Source: Terriglobia bacterium
GTDB lineage: Bacteria > Acidobacteriota > Terriglobia > Acidiferrales > UBA7541
DNA: 64,000 nucleotides
NCBI GenBank assembly: GCA_020073705.1
Contig: JAIQES010000001.1
Location: forward strand, 1-64,000
Direction: 5' to 3'
Each line of letters starts with the position of its first letter. The first letter of the stretch is position 1. Of this stretch, positions 55,017-63,663 are shown piece after piece. A model generated the notes under the pieces. It ran no database searches, had not been told where the DNA came from, and saw only the letters and a program-made list of their open reading frames with translations. Position numbers and translations under genes: made by a program.

Positions 55017-56120
55017 GTGCCCCGGCATCTCCAAACCGACCGCTGGCTGTTCGGTTCGACCGTGGCGCTGTGCCTGGTCGGCGCCGTCATGGTTTTCAGT
55101 GCCTCGGCGGTCACGGCGCGCGACCAGTTCGGCAACGGCTATTACTTTCTCCTCCGCCAACTTCTCTGGCTGGTGTTGGGCCTCGGCGGAATGATGGCGG
55201 TGATGAACGTGGACTACCGCAAACTCCGCCGGCCCGAGGTTGTTTTCACCGGATTGTTTGCCGTGCTCGTGATGCTCGTGGGCGTTTTCTTCCTCGACAA
55301 ATCGCATGCAACGCATCGCTGGATTCGCCTGGGTCCGGCCAGCCTGCAGCCCTCCGAACTCGCCAAGCTTGCCGTGATTTTCTATCTGGCATGGTTCCTT
55401 GAGACGAGGCGCCATTCTGGCAGCTTTGGCGTCAACGACTGGAAGCACACGATCGTCCCCGCGTTGGGACCGGTACTCGTCTTAGGGGGGTTAGTTGTCA
55501 TCGAACCTGACCTGGGTACGGCCGTGGAAATTTTCATTATCGCGGTGGCCATGCTTTATGTCGCGGGACTCCACGGAAAATACATTGTCGGCGCCGGGCT
55601 GGCTGCGCTGCCGATCGTCTATCTGCTGATCGTTCGCGTTTCGTATCGTTATGAGCGCGTGGTCGCGTTCTTGAATCCGACCGCGGACCCGCAGGGACGA
55701 GGTTTCCAACTGCTGCAATCGCTGATTGCTGTTGGGTCGGGTGGCTTCACCGGTGTGGGCCTGATGGAGAGCAAACAGAAACTGTTTTATCTGCCTGAAG
55801 CGCACACCGATTTTATTTTTGCCGTGCTGTGTGAAGAGATGGGTTTCATCGGCGGAGCGTTGGTGCTGGCGCTGTTTGCACTGTACGGCTGGCGGGGAAT
55901 GCGCGCCGCCTTCAAAGCAACGGACGACTTTGGCCGCTCCGCCGCGCTGGGCATCACGGTGATGGTACTGAGCCAGGGGCTGATCAACCTGGGCGTTGTG
56001 CTCGGGATGATGCCTACCAAAGGTATTCCGCTGCCATTCATTAGTTATGGCGGTTCGAGCCTTCTGGTGATGCTGCTGGCAACCGGGGTACTCTTGAATA
56101 TCAGCCAACAGGCGGATTGA
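55017..56120 (+). CDS. ftsW: SEDS glycosyltransferase FtsW
   Basis: 367 residues with ten helices: VMVFSASAVTARDQFGNGYY near TM1, LQPSELAKLAVIFYLAWFLE, YRYERVVAFLNPTADPQGRG in the large loop, and MPTKGIPLPFISYGGSSLLV at the end, all classic SEDS motifs. It polymerises septal glycan from lipid II with FtsI. It starts at GTG two bases after murD. Confidence 0.97.
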   Translation: MPRHLQTDRWLFGSTVALCLVGAVMVFSASAVTARDQFGNGYYFLLRQLLWLVLGLGGMMAVMNVDYRKLRRPEVVFTGLFAVLVMLVGVFFLDKSHATHRWIRLGPASLQPSELAKLAVIFYLAWFLETRRHSGSFGVNDWKHTIVPALGPVLVLGGLVVIEPDLGTAVEIFIIAVAMLYVAGLHGKYIVGAGLAALPIVYLLIVRVSYRYERVVAFLNPTADPQGRGFQLLQSLIAVGSGGFTGVGLMESKQKLFYLPEAHTDFIFAVLCEEMGFIGGALVLALFALYGWRGMRAAFKATDDFGRSAALGITVMVLSQGLINLGVVLGMMPTKGIPLPFISYGGSSLLVMLLATGVLLNISQQAD

Positions 56121-56147
56121 GTCACAACGCGCGCTTCGGCGTGCCGT

Positions 56148-57242
56148 GTGGCGGAAGCGGGACGACGGGATTTGAAACTGCTGATTGCAGGGGGCGGCAC
56201 GGGCGGACACGTTTTTCCTGCGCTGGCCATCGCCCGTGAATGGATATCGCGAGAGGCGGGAAGGGAAGCAGTGTTTGTCGGAACCCAACGCGGGATCGAA
56301 GCTCGCCTGGTGCCGGAGGCGGGGTTTTCGCTCGAGACAATTCGCTCAGCGGGCCTCAAGGGTATCGGTGGGATGAAATTTGTGCGGAACGTCGCGAAAC
56401 TCGGTCCCGCGATGTGTGATTCTTTCGCGATTCTTCGCCGCCATAAGTTTTCCGCCGCCCTGGGCGTCGGGGGATATGCCGCTGGGCCGGTGATGCTTGC
56501 AGCCGTCCTGCGCGGCCTGCCGACCGTCGTCTTCGAGCCCAACGCCGAGCCCGGGTTCACCAATCGCGTGCTGGCCGGCATGGTGACGCGCATCGCCACG
56601 GCGTATGAGTCGCCGACGAAGCTCTGGGGCCACAAGGCGACGCTCACCGGCGTTCCCGTGCGGCCGGAATTCTTCGCTGTGCCGCCGCGCACGCCCGCCG
56701 AGCCATTTCATATCCTGATCACGGGCGGCAGCCAAGGTGCGCTCGTGATCAACCGCACGTTGGCGGACTCCGCCGACCTGCTGGCCGCGAAAAAAGATCG
56801 CATCTCCATCGTTCACCAAACCGGTGAACGCGACTATAATGCGGTGTGCGCGGCTTATGCGCGGCGTGAAATCAATGCGGAGGTGCTGCCCTTCATCGGG
56901 AACATGGCGGAGCGATTTGCGCAGGCCGACCTGATCGTCTGCCGCGCGGGCGCGATCACGGTTGCCGAAGTCGCGGCGGCCGGTCGTGCCGCCATCTTCA
57001 TCCCGTTCGGCGCTTCCACCGACAGCAACCAGTTGCGCAACGCCCAGGAAATGCAGCACGCAGGCGCGGCGCGGTTGATCCCGGAGCCCCAGCTTACCGT
57101 GGGACGCCTTATGCAGGAAATCTTTGCGCTGCTCGACCAGCCCCTTGAGCTTCAGGCAATGGCAGCAAAGGCGCGCCGCCTTGGGAAGCCGCGCGCCGTG
57201 CAGGATATCGTGGACCTGATCGAAACGGTGGCGCTCCGATGA
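56148..57242 (+). CDS. murG: UDP-GlcNAc:lipid I GlcNAc transferase MurG
   Basis: 364 residues of GT-B fold: LLIAGGGTGGHVFPALAIA, VGGYAAGPVMLAAVLRGLP, ITGGSQGALVINRTLADSA and the UDP-GlcNAc site DLIVCRAGAITVAEVAAAGR, IPFGASTDSNQLRNAQ. It converts lipid I to lipid II at the cytoplasmic face. Start at GTG 56148; a TTG at 56172 directly before LKLLIAGGG is an alternative. Its stop overlaps murC by four bases. Confidence 0.97.
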   Translation: MAEAGRRDLKLLIAGGGTGGHVFPALAIAREWISREAGREAVFVGTQRGIEARLVPEAGFSLETIRSAGLKGIGGMKFVRNVAKLGPAMCDSFAILRRHKFSAALGVGGYAAGPVMLAAVLRGLPTVVFEPNAEPGFTNRVLAGMVTRIATAYESPTKLWGHKATLTGVPVRPEFFAVPPRTPAEPFHILITGGSQGALVINRTLADSADLLAAKKDRISIVHQTGERDYNAVCAAYARREINAEVLPFIGNMAERFAQADLIVCRAGAITVAEVAAAGRAAIFIPFGASTDSNQLRNAQEMQHAGAARLIPEPQLTVGRLMQEIFALLDQPLELQAMAAKARRLGKPRAVQDIVDLIETVALR

Positions 57243-58645
57243 TGGTCACATTTCATAATTTCAAGCGCATTCATCTCGTCGGGATCGGCGGGATCGGCAT
57301 GAGCGGCATCGCCGAAGTGCTGCTGACGCTCGGCTATTCAGTTTCCGGATCCGATGTGAAGCTTTCCGCGATCACAGACCGCCTGCAGAATATGGGCGCC
57401 GAAATTTTCGAGGGTCACAAAGCGGAGCAGGTTCACGGCGCGCACGTCGTGGTCATTTCTTCTGCGGTGCGCCGCGACAATCCCGAAGTTGCTGAGGCGC
57501 TCCGCCGCAAGATACCGGTCATCCCGCGGGCCGAAATGCTCGCGGAATTGATGCGTTTGAAATATGGGATAGCCATCGCCGGCGCACACGGCAAGACGAC
57601 CACGACCTCAATGACCGCTTCCGTCCTGGCCGCGGCGGGCCTCGATCCAACGTTTGTCGTGGGCGGCCGCGTGAACCATATCGGCTCGACCGCGCGCCTC
57701 GGCCGCGGGAAATATATGGTTGTCGAAGCGGACGAAAGCGACCGCACGTTTCTGCTGCTCGCTCCGGTTGTCGCCGTGGTTACGACGATCGATCGTGAGC
57801 ACCTGGACACCTACATGTCCCTGGAGGAAATTCAGGAAATCTTCACGCAGTTCGTCAACCGCGTGCCGTTCTATGGAGCCGGGGTGCTTTGCCTGGACGA
57901 GCCAAACGTTCAGGCCATCATCCCAAACGTGAAGCGCCCGGTGATTACCTACGGCACTTCGAGTCAGGCCGATCTGGTAATCAGCGAAGTCGAGCTCCAA
58001 GGACTCGAGAGCACGTTCCGCCTGACCTATCGCGGTGACGACCTCGGCAAATTCCATCTGAATGGTCCCCCGGGGATTCACAATGTGCGGAACGCCGCGG
58101 CGGCGGCGGCCGTAGCGCTCTATCTGAATGCGCCCGCAGACCTGATTCGTGCCGGGCTCGAGGAGTTTGCCGGCGTGGGCCGCCGTTTCGACGTCAAGGG
58201 CGTCATCAATAACATCACGCTGATCGATGATTATGGCCATCATCCGGTCGAGATTCGCGCGACCCTCGAAGCGGCGCGCGGCTGCCATTTCGACCGCATC
58301 CTCGTGCTCTTCCAGCCGCATCGCTACACGCGGACGAAACATCTCTGGGACGATTTCTGCCGCGCTTTCAATCAGGCCGACATGGCCGTGTTGATGGACA
58401 TCTACGCCGCGGGCGAGCCGCCAATTCCGGGGATCACCGGACAGGCGCTGGCGGATGCCATTCGCGCCGCCGGGCATAAGAACGTTGTGTTCCACAGCTC
58501 TATGCAAGAGGGAATCGAAGAATTACTTCGAGCGGCGCGCCCGGGCGACGCGATTCTGACGATTGGCGCGGGCAATGTGAGCCGCGCGCCGGGTGAACTT
58601 GCGATTCTGCTGGGCGCCAAGGTTTCCTTGAATCATGCGCATTAG
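57239..58645 (+). CDS. murC: UDP-MurNAc:L-alanine ligase MurC
   Basis: 468 residues: HLVGIGGIGMSGIAEVLL, ATP site AIAGAHGKTTTTSMTASVLA, VEADESDRTFLLL, the magnesium/ATP contact region IDDYGHHPVEIRATL, and FQPHRYTRTKHLWDDF. It attaches the first stem residue to UDP-MurNAc, the product of MurB encoded next. It begins ATGATG overlapping the murG stop, and its last 11 bases overlap murB. Confidence 0.97.
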   Translation: MMVTFHNFKRIHLVGIGGIGMSGIAEVLLTLGYSVSGSDVKLSAITDRLQNMGAEIFEGHKAEQVHGAHVVVISSAVRRDNPEVAEALRRKIPVIPRAEMLAELMRLKYGIAIAGAHGKTTTTSMTASVLAAAGLDPTFVVGGRVNHIGSTARLGRGKYMVVEADESDRTFLLLAPVVAVVTTIDREHLDTYMSLEEIQEIFTQFVNRVPFYGAGVLCLDEPNVQAIIPNVKRPVITYGTSSQADLVISEVELQGLESTFRLTYRGDDLGKFHLNGPPGIHNVRNAAAAAAVALYLNAPADLIRAGLEEFAGVGRRFDVKGVINNITLIDDYGHHPVEIRATLEAARGCHFDRILVLFQPHRYTRTKHLWDDFCRAFNQADMAVLMDIYAAGEPPIPGITGQALADAIRAAGHKNVVFHSSMQEGIEELLRAARPGDAILTIGAGNVSRAPGELAILLGAKVSLNHAH

Positions 58646-59546
58646 CGATCCACAATTGATCGGAGCGTTGGCCGCCCTGGGCGTCGAGCACAAGGCGGGT
58701 GTTTCGCTGGCGGAGAAAACATCTCTCGAGATTGGCGGCACGTCCGACCTGTTGCTGGTTCGCCGCCATGAATCGCTGCCTGATCTGATCCGCCTGCTGA
58801 AGCAGGCCGGCGTGCCGCACCGCTTCCTCGGCGGCGGCAGCAATGTGCTTCTGCCCGACGGCGAACTGCCCTGGGTTATTCTCCAACTCGCGCGGCAGGA
58901 TCCCGAAGTCCGCATCGAGGGGAATTTGGCATTCGTGGATTGCGCTGCCGATCTCGGCCGCACGGTCACAACCTGTGCCAAGCATGACCTCGGCGGGATG
59001 GAAGGCCTGATTGGGGTCCCCGGCACCGTCGGGGGCGCCCTGCGGATGAATGCAGGGGCGTACGGCACGCAGATCGGATCGTTTGTCCGCGAGGTTCAGA
59101 TCTATCGAGCCGCCACAGGCCGGATTGAAACCCTGCGCGGCTCTGAAATAAATTTCGAATACCGGCACACTTCTTTTGCCCCCGATGATATTATGCTCGC
59201 AGTGCGACTGGAGCTGTCCTCTAAACCGTACCGCGAGATACTTCAAGGAATTCGCATCTGCAATGAAAAACGGCGTGCCAGCCAGCCGCTCAACCAGAAA
59301 AGCGCGGGCTGTATTTTCAAGAATCCACCGGGCGGGTCCGCCGGCCGCATGATCGATGAGCTCGGCCTGAAGGGCCACGCCGCCGGCGATGCCCGCGTCA
59401 GCGACCGCCACGCCAATTTTTTTGTGAACGCCGGACATGCCACTTCTGCCGACATGCTCGCGCTGATTGCCGACGTGCGCCAGCGCGTGCGCGAACGTTA
59501 CGGCGTTGAACTGGAAGAAGAAGTGATTGTGTGGAAGGATTCATGA
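58635..59546 (+). CDS. murB: UDP-N-acetylenolpyruvylglucosamine reductase MurB
   Basis: 303 residues. FAD motifs LGGGSNVLLPDGELPWVI and GLIGVPGTVGGALRMNAGAYG are present. The proton-donor position, often Ser, is Cys226 in KSAGCIFKNPPG, followed by SAGRMIDELGLKG and the final Glu in ELEEEVIVW. The short form without the extra Tyr loop fits type II MurB. It uses NADPH to make UDP-MurNAc. It overlaps murC upstream (11 bases) and ftsQ downstream (ATGA). Confidence 0.96.
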   Translation: MRISDPQLIGALAALGVEHKAGVSLAEKTSLEIGGTSDLLLVRRHESLPDLIRLLKQAGVPHRFLGGGSNVLLPDGELPWVILQLARQDPEVRIEGNLAFVDCAADLGRTVTTCAKHDLGGMEGLIGVPGTVGGALRMNAGAYGTQIGSFVREVQIYRAATGRIETLRGSEINFEYRHTSFAPDDIMLAVRLELSSKPYREILQGIRICNEKRRASQPLNQKSAGCIFKNPPGGSAGRMIDELGLKGHAAGDARVSDRHANFFVNAGHATSADMLALIADVRQRVRERYGVELEEEVIVWKDS

Positions 59547-60481
59547 GCGCAGAACCAGACTATCTTCCCGCAGACGCGCTGGCCGAAGAGGAGCCAAAGT
59601 ATCTCCGCCGGCAGAAGCCGGTGGAGGTCCGCAAGCGCAAATTCGGCAGGAAGACCTGGCCGCTGTACCGCCGTGTTCTGGCTGGAGGAATTGCCGCACT
59701 CGCCGGGGGATTGCTGCTCTACGAAGCCGGCCATTACTTTCTGTTTTCACCGGGCGTCATGCTGGAGCGCGCGGACCAGATTGAAATTGCGGGTAACCGG
59801 TTCGTGCCGCGCGACGCAATCGTCGAGAAATTTTCGGCGGACATGGGCCGCAGCGTCGTTCGCATTTCGCTCGGGGAACGCCGCAAGGCGCTCGAATCGC
59901 TTCCCTGGGTGGAGCAAGCCGGCGTCCAACGCGTGCTGCCAAACCGCATCCGTGTCGAAATCACCGAACGCACGCCCGTGGCATTTCTGCGCACGGCAAA
60001 TGAGCTTTCTCTGGTGGATGACTGCGGTATGATCCTCGAGCGGCCGGTGGAGGGCGAATTCCGTTTCCCGGTCGTCAGCGGCATCAACGAATCCGTGCCG
60101 CGCGATGTGCGCGAACAGCGTATGAAATTGTATGTGGGGTTCATGAAGGAAATTGAGCTTGCGCGCCCCGGCGCCGACGATCACGTCAGTGAAGTGGACC
60201 TTTCGGATGGTTCCGATGTGCGCGCGACGCTGACCGGATTGGGGGCGGCCCCGGGCAATTCTTCGCCGATTCTTGTACACTTTGGCGACTCCGATTTCAG
60301 CAACCGTTATCATCTGCTGGCTGAGAATGTCGACCAGTGGCGTGCGAGCGCCGGGCGCGTGGATTCGGTGGATCTGCGGTTCGCGCGGCAGGTGGTGGTG
60401 AATCCGGAAGGCAAGACGATGGAGGCCAACGCATCTCAGAGCGCTCCTCAGCGGGCGCCGGCCGCGCGGAAGCGGCGGTAA
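59543..60481 (+). CDS. ftsQ: Cell-division protein FtsQ
   Basis: 312 residues: a basic cytoplasmic N-terminus (~50 residues), one membrane helix (VLAGGIAALAGGLLLYEAGH), a POTRA domain beginning ERADQIEIAGNRFVPRDAIV, and a beta domain with PWVEQAGVQRVLPNRIRVEI then TERTPVAFL. FtsQ links early and late divisome proteins. The C-terminus is Ala/Pro/Lys-rich. The ATG at 59543 overlaps the murB stop. Unlike many clusters, no ddlB lies between murB and ftsQ. Confidence 0.95.
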   Translation: MSAEPDYLPADALAEEEPKYLRRQKPVEVRKRKFGRKTWPLYRRVLAGGIAALAGGLLLYEAGHYFLFSPGVMLERADQIEIAGNRFVPRDAIVEKFSADMGRSVVRISLGERRKALESLPWVEQAGVQRVLPNRIRVEITERTPVAFLRTANELSLVDDCGMILERPVEGEFRFPVVSGINESVPRDVREQRMKLYVGFMKEIELARPGADDHVSEVDLSDGSDVRATLTGLGAAPGNSSPILVHFGDSDFSNRYHLLAENVDQWRASAGRVDSVDLRFARQVVVNPEGKTMEANASQSAPQRAPAARKRR

Positions 60482-60551
60482 AACAATTTTGCTGGACATC
60501 CGTCTCGGCGTGTCCTCGCCCGGGCCGGAGGGAACACGAAGGAGCGGCAGG

Positions 60552-61763
60552 TTGACCAAGAAGGATAAGTACCTGGTGGCGCTGGACATCGGGAGCACGA
60601 AAACGTGCGCCATCATCAGCGAAGTAGGCGATTCCGGAGCGAAGTTTGTCTCCATGGGTGCGGCGGAGTCGAAAGGTCTGCGCAAGGGATTGATTGCCAA
60701 TCTGGGCGCGACGGCGACTTCGATCCGCCGCGCCGTCGAGGAAGCCGAAGGCGTCGCGCGTGTGCCCATTGAGCGCGCCGTCGTCGGCGTCGCCGGGGGC
60801 CACATCCGTGGCGTCAACAGCCGTGGGGGCATCACGCTGGGGCACCGCGCGCGGGACATTGACCGGGAGGATATTCGGCGTGCCGTGGACGCCGCGCGCA
60901 ATATTACTCTGCCCGAGGACCGCGTCGTGCTGCACGTGCTCCCGCAGGAATTTCTTCTCGACGCACAAGACAACATTCGTGATCCGATGGGAATGGTGGG
61001 CCAGCGCCTTGAGGTCAATGTGCATCTGGTGACTTCCTCCGCTTCGGCGATGCAGAATCTAGTGATTGCCGTCAATCAGGCGGGCATTGAGGTGGCCGAC
61101 ACCGTGCTCGAGCCGCTCGCTTCGGCGGAGGCCTGCCTCACGCAGGATGAGCGCGAGCTCGGCTGCTGCCTGCTCGAAATCGGCGGCGGCACGGCAGAGC
61201 TCGTCGTCTTCGGAAATGGCATGTTGCGCCACGCGGCGGCCATCCCGGTGGGCGGCGACCATTTCACAAATGACCTGGCCGTCGGCCTGCGCACGCCGAT
61301 TCCCGAGGCGGAGAAGATAAAGCGCGAGCAGGGATGCGCGTTCAAGGATCTGCTCGGCGAGGATCGCGCCATCGAGATCGCCAGCGTCGGTGATCGCCCT
61401 CCCCGCACGGTCTTTGCGCGAATGCTGAATGAGATTGTCGAGCCGCGCGCGCAAGAATTGCTCTCGCTTGTTCGTGACGAATTGCAGCGCAGCGGTTTTA
61501 GCGCGCTGATCCCCGCCGGTCTGGTGCTGTCCGGCGGCGGAGCACACCTGAAGGGCCTGACAGAGTTGGCCGAGCGCATGTTCAATTTGCCTGTGCGCCT
61601 GGCCACCCCGCGAGGCCTGGAGGGGATGCCGGAAGAGCTTTCCCAGCCCGAGTACGCCACGGTGGTCGGTCTGCTGCTTTACGGCGCGCGCGCCCGGCGC
61701 CAGGCGCCCCAGCGGCCCGCGAACTTTGTGGCGAAGATCAAGAGCATGTTCGCCGGTGGGTAA
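60552..61763 (+). CDS. ftsA: Cell-division protein FtsA
   Basis: 403 residues of the actin fold: VALDIGSTKTCAIISEVGD (phosphate 1), the 1C domain (SMGAAESKGLRKGLIANL), LLEIGGGTAELVVFGNG (phosphate 2), GLVLSGGGAHLKGLTELAE (adenosine site), and a C-terminal amphipathic helix ending NFVAKIKSMFAGG that anchors FtsZ to the membrane. A TTG at 60552 with AAGGAG seven bases upstream is preferred over a frame extending to 60489, which has no ribosome site. Confidence 0.96.
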   Translation: MTKKDKYLVALDIGSTKTCAIISEVGDSGAKFVSMGAAESKGLRKGLIANLGATATSIRRAVEEAEGVARVPIERAVVGVAGGHIRGVNSRGGITLGHRARDIDREDIRRAVDAARNITLPEDRVVLHVLPQEFLLDAQDNIRDPMGMVGQRLEVNVHLVTSSASAMQNLVIAVNQAGIEVADTVLEPLASAEACLTQDERELGCCLLEIGGGTAELVVFGNGMLRHAAAIPVGGDHFTNDLAVGLRTPIPEAEKIKREQGCAFKDLLGEDRAIEIASVGDRPPRTVFARMLNEIVEPRAQELLSLVRDELQRSGFSALIPAGLVLSGGGAHLKGLTELAERMFNLPVRLATPRGLEGMPEELSQPEYATVVGLLLYGARARRQAPQRPANFVAKIKSMFAGG

Positions 61764-61811
61764 AAGAAAAAAACCGGCGCGACAGGATCATTATTTCCGG
61801 GGGAGGAGAAT

Positions 61812-62996
61812 ATGACGGCGAAAGACGCGGGAATTCGAATTTCATTCAGCGAAGAGAACAAGCAGGGCGCGAAGATCAAGGTGATCGGCGTCGGCGGCGG
61901 TGGATGCAATGCCGTCAACCGCATGATCCGAGCCAAGGTCGAAGGCGTCGAGTTCATTGCCGCGAACACGGATTTGCAGGCGCTCAAGCTCTCGCAAGCG
62001 CCCGTCAAACTGCAACTCGGCGGGAAACTCACTAAGGGGCTGGGGGCGGGCGCAAATCCCGAGGTTGGCCGCAAGGCGGCGCTCGAAGACACCGACAAGA
62101 TCATCGAAGCCCTCGAAGGCTCGGACATGATTTTTCTCACCACTGGCCTCGGTGGCGGCACTGGCAGCGGAGGCGCTCCCGTCGTCGCTTCGCTGGCGAG
62201 TGAGCTTGGCGCGCTGACCGTTGCCGTCGTGACCAAGCCGTTCGCGTTCGAAGGCAAGCGTCGAATGCTGCAGGCAGAGCAAGCGCTTTCCGAACTGGTC
62301 GGCTGCGTGGACACTGTGATCGTAATCCCCAACGAACGGCTGATGGAGACGGTCGAAGCCGGAACCAGCTTCTTCGAAGCATTTCGCATCGCCGACGACA
62401 TTCTCCGCCAGGCCGTGCAGGGCATCAGCGACATTATTACGATCCCTGGGATCATCAATCGCGACTTCGCCGACGTGAGGACCATCATGCAGGGGCAGGG
62501 CTACGCCGTGATGGGCACCGCCGTCGCGTCCGGTTCGAATCGCGCCATTGATGCCGCCAACCGCGCCATCAACAGCCCGCTGCTCGAGGACAATTCGATC
62601 CAGGGCGCGCAGGGCATCCTCATCAATATCTGCGGATCGTCAAGCCTCACGCTCCATGAAGTGCATGAGGCCTCTTCCGTCATTCAGAAAGCCGCGCACG
62701 AAAATGCCAACATCATTTTCGGCGCCGTGATGGACGATGCCATGAAGGAACAGGTAAAGATTACCGTCATCGCCGCAGGATTCCGCGAGGCAGCACGCAA
62801 GCAGGCCCACCAGAAGCCGGCGTATCTGCCGAAGACGTGGAAGGCTGGGCGCGAGGAACAGCTCGTTGAGGCGCAGGAAGTTGTGCAAGAAACTCCGCGT
62901 CCCGCCGTCAGCGAAGTCATTCACCAGCAGGACACCGCAGCCGCGGATGACCTCGACGTGCCGACGTTCCTCCGGCGCGCGGCGCAAAAAGCGTAG
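61812..62996 (+). CDS. ftsZ: Cell-division GTPase FtsZ
   Basis: 394 residues: [16 protein letters not shown], the tubulin signature GGGTGSG (~113-119), and the T7-loop segment [18 protein letters not shown] linker precedes the C-terminal peptide [16 protein letters not shown], the site that binds FtsA and ZipA-type anchors. It polymerises into the division ring. GGGGGAGGAG gives it the strongest ribosome site of the cluster, in keeping with its high expression, 48 bases after ftsA. Confidence 0.98.
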   Translation: MTAKDAGIRISFSEENKQGAKIKVIGVGGGGCNAVNRMIRAKVEGVEFIAANTDLQALKLSQAPVKLQLGGKLTKGLGAGANPEVGRKAALEDTDKIIEALEGSDMIFLTTGLGGGTGSGGAPVVASLASELGALTVAVVTKPFAFEGKRRMLQAEQALSELVGCVDTVIVIPNERLMETVEAGTSFFEAFRIADDILRQAVQGISDIITIPGIINRDFADVRTIMQGQGYAVMGTAVASGSNRAIDAANRAINSPLLEDNSIQGAQGILINICGSSSLTLHEVHEASSVIQKAAHENANIIFGAVMDDAMKEQVKITVIAAGFREAARKQAHQKPAYLPKTWKAGREEQLVEAQEVVQETPRPAVSEVIHQQDTAAADDLDVPTFLRRAAQKA

Positions 62997-63026
62997 CATT
63001 ATCCTCGGCCTTCCTTCGTACGCGAT

Positions 63027-63061
63027 CCTTCGCCGCGTTTCCCTACGGGGCGCGGCGAAGG
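63027..63061 (+). terminator. Hairpin after ftsZ
   Basis: CCTTCGCCGCG (63027-63037) pairs perfectly with CGCGGCGAAGG (63051-63061) across a 13-nt loop, 28 bp after the ftsZ stop. There is no strong T-run, so it may stabilise the 3' end or terminate inefficiently. Confidence 0.55.
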
Positions 63062-63162
63062 TTGTCAGCATCTGGAGTTTCATCAATCGCCAAAATGGCG
63101 CGCGTACTGTTCTATCTTTTCGTTGGCCTCAATCGAAAATGAAGTGATGTACACTTGCGCAG

Positions 63163-63576
63163 ATGATCCCAGGAATCCGAGTGTGCGCGGGAATCGTTGA
63201 AGAAATGCTGCGGCATGCGCGGAACGAACCCCGCATCGAATGCTGCGGGCTGCTTGCCGGGCGCGATCATGCCATCACGGCAATTTTTCCCGCGAAGAAC
63301 GCGCTCGCGAGCGCAACGACTTACGAAATCGCCCCGCAAGAATTGTTTCAATTATTTCGGCGCATGCGCTCGGAAGGTCTCGATCACATGGGCATTTATC
63401 ACTCGCATCCTGCCGGAGAGAATGCGCCGTCGCCGCGCGATATTGAGCAAGCCTACTACCCGCACGAAGCTTACTTCATCATTTCGCCGGAGCCGAGCGC
63501 GCCGCGCGCAGTCCGCGCCTTCTCCATCCGTGATGGCCTCGTGGAAGAATTGGAAATCGAAATCGTCACGCAGTGA
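63163..63576 (+). CDS. JAMM/MPN+ (Mov34/PAD-1) metalloprotease
   Basis: 137 residues, a minimal MPN domain. The JAMM zinc site is complete: Glu26 (RIECCGLLAG) and HSHP...S...D with His80, His82, Ser90 and Asp93 (HxH-x10-D). Bacterial members remove C-terminal residues or fused sulfur-carrier proteins (ThiS/MoaD-like), for example in cysteine or cofactor synthesis. No such carrier or E1-like partner lies nearby in the window. The start at 63163 lies 166 bp after ftsZ, beyond a hairpin, so it may have its own promoter. Confidence 0.9.
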   Translation: MIPGIRVCAGIVEEMLRHARNEPRIECCGLLAGRDHAITAIFPAKNALASATTYEIAPQELFQLFRRMRSEGLDHMGIYHSHPAGENAPSPRDIEQAYYPHEAYFIISPEPSAPRAVRAFSIRDGLVEELEIEIVTQ

Positions 63577-63663
63577 TTCTTATTGCGCGGGTGTTCGCAG
63601 CGGGCCTTTACTGAGTTTGGCACGGTGTGCGCAAAGCCGGAGGGACAGGCAAGGGTACCTCTC

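Noticed and set aside
59747-61075. 442-codon minus-strand frame opposite ftsQ/ftsA
   Set aside because: Shadow of two well-supported genes; Arg/Ser-rich with no domain.
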